From the NCBI GenBank assembly GCA_025356185.1, contig JANXUN010000577.1:1-7068 (forward strand): a DNA stretch of 7,068 bases. The letters run 5' to 3'. Made by a program: the position numbers and the translations under genes. Positions 6,957-7,068 of this stretch are shown piece by piece (position 1 is the stretch's first letter; each line of letters begins with the position of its first letter). The DNA is from Gemmatimonadaceae bacterium (GTDB lineage Bacteria; Gemmatimonadota; Gemmatimonadetes; Gemmatimonadales; Gemmatimonadaceae). The notes under the pieces are model-generated. The model ran no database searches. It was not told the DNA's origin and was given only the letters and a program-made list of their open reading frames with translations.

Positions 6957-7068
6957 GGTCATGATGTTGACGTCGCCGTTGTTGATCTTCGACAGCGCCG
7001 AATACAGCGTGGTGGTCTTTCCCGATCCTGTCGGTCCGGTCACGAGCACCATGCCGTACGGATTGGAA
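6951..7068 (-). repeat. Right arm of inverted repeat, probable fold-back artefact at the contig end
   Basis: This is a perfect reverse complement of 6812-6929 after a 21-base loop (6930-6950). PilB homology on the + strand stops at Phe-Gly (6951-6956); the following frame (Gly-His-Asp-Val-Asp-Val...) is not PilB-like, where the family normally continues with Asn-Gln-Val and the rest of the ATPase core. The six bases TTCGGC at 6951-6956 fit both the expected Phe-Gly codons and the complement of GCCGAA at 6924-6929, as expected if a 3' end folded back and primed on its own strand. A real genomic palindrome is possible but much less likely. Confidence 0.88.

Noticed and set aside
6690..7052. Minus-strand frame that appears to encode a Walker A ATPase
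   Set aside because: Its N-terminal part is the reverse-arm copy of pilB created by the 118-bp fold-back, and the rest is antisense to pilB; it is not a second ATPase gene.
6812..7068. A telomere-like hairpin end or phase-variable inversion
   Set aside because: The arms are identical coding sequence of one conserved gene, there is no recombinase, protelomerase or flanking unique sequence, and the repeat stops exactly at the window end; a fold-back chimera is simpler.

Overview
The window reads as part of a bacterial chromosome with three genes in a row on the + strand: the 3' two thirds of a very large outer-membrane protein of the SprA/Sov family (the type IX secretion translocon), a small membrane-anchored helix-hairpin-helix protein of the ComEA type, and the 5' two thirds of a type IV pilus assembly ATPase, PilB. 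SprA proteins are best known from Bacteroidota. This copy is clearly related but divergent, and it sits in a moderately GC-rich genome beside DNA-uptake and pilus genes. My best guess is a Gemmatimonadota or another non-Bacteroidota member of the FCB group, probably a metagenomic contig. That placement is inference from family knowledge, with no marker gene to confirm it.

Layout: positions 1-5006 are one open frame (sprA, cut at the 5' end by the window). Positions 5007-5167 are a short non-coding gap with a 9-bp direct repeat and a possible -10 element very close to the next start codon. Positions 5168-5746 encode the ComEA-like protein. Positions 5747-5831 are an 85-bp gap with no convincing terminator or promoter. 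From 5832 the frame encodes PilB with an N-terminal MshEN (cyclic-di-GMP-binding type) domain, the N2 domain and the Walker A site. No RNA gene, CRISPR array, insertion sequence or att site was recognised.

The last 257 bases are not ordinary sequence. Positions 6951-7068 are a perfect 118-bp reverse complement of 6812-6929, separated by 21 bases. The turn falls inside the most conserved part of PilB and ends the homology to the family, so the most economical explanation is a fold-back (snap-back) chimera at a contig end. The PilB reading frame after about 6956 should not be trusted, and a minus-strand frame at 6690-7052 that appears to encode a Walker A ATPase is only the mirror of pilB.

Functionally, PilB powers pilus extension and a ComEA-like protein would receive or bind DNA at the membrane, so those two genes make a plausible DNA-uptake pair. 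SprA would be the outer-membrane pore of type IX secretion. Whether the three are co-regulated cannot be shown here. I do not see a clearly new system. The points most worth follow-up are the divergent SprA with three local cysteine pairs, the intact tandem cyclic-di-GMP motifs in PilB, and the terminal artefact.
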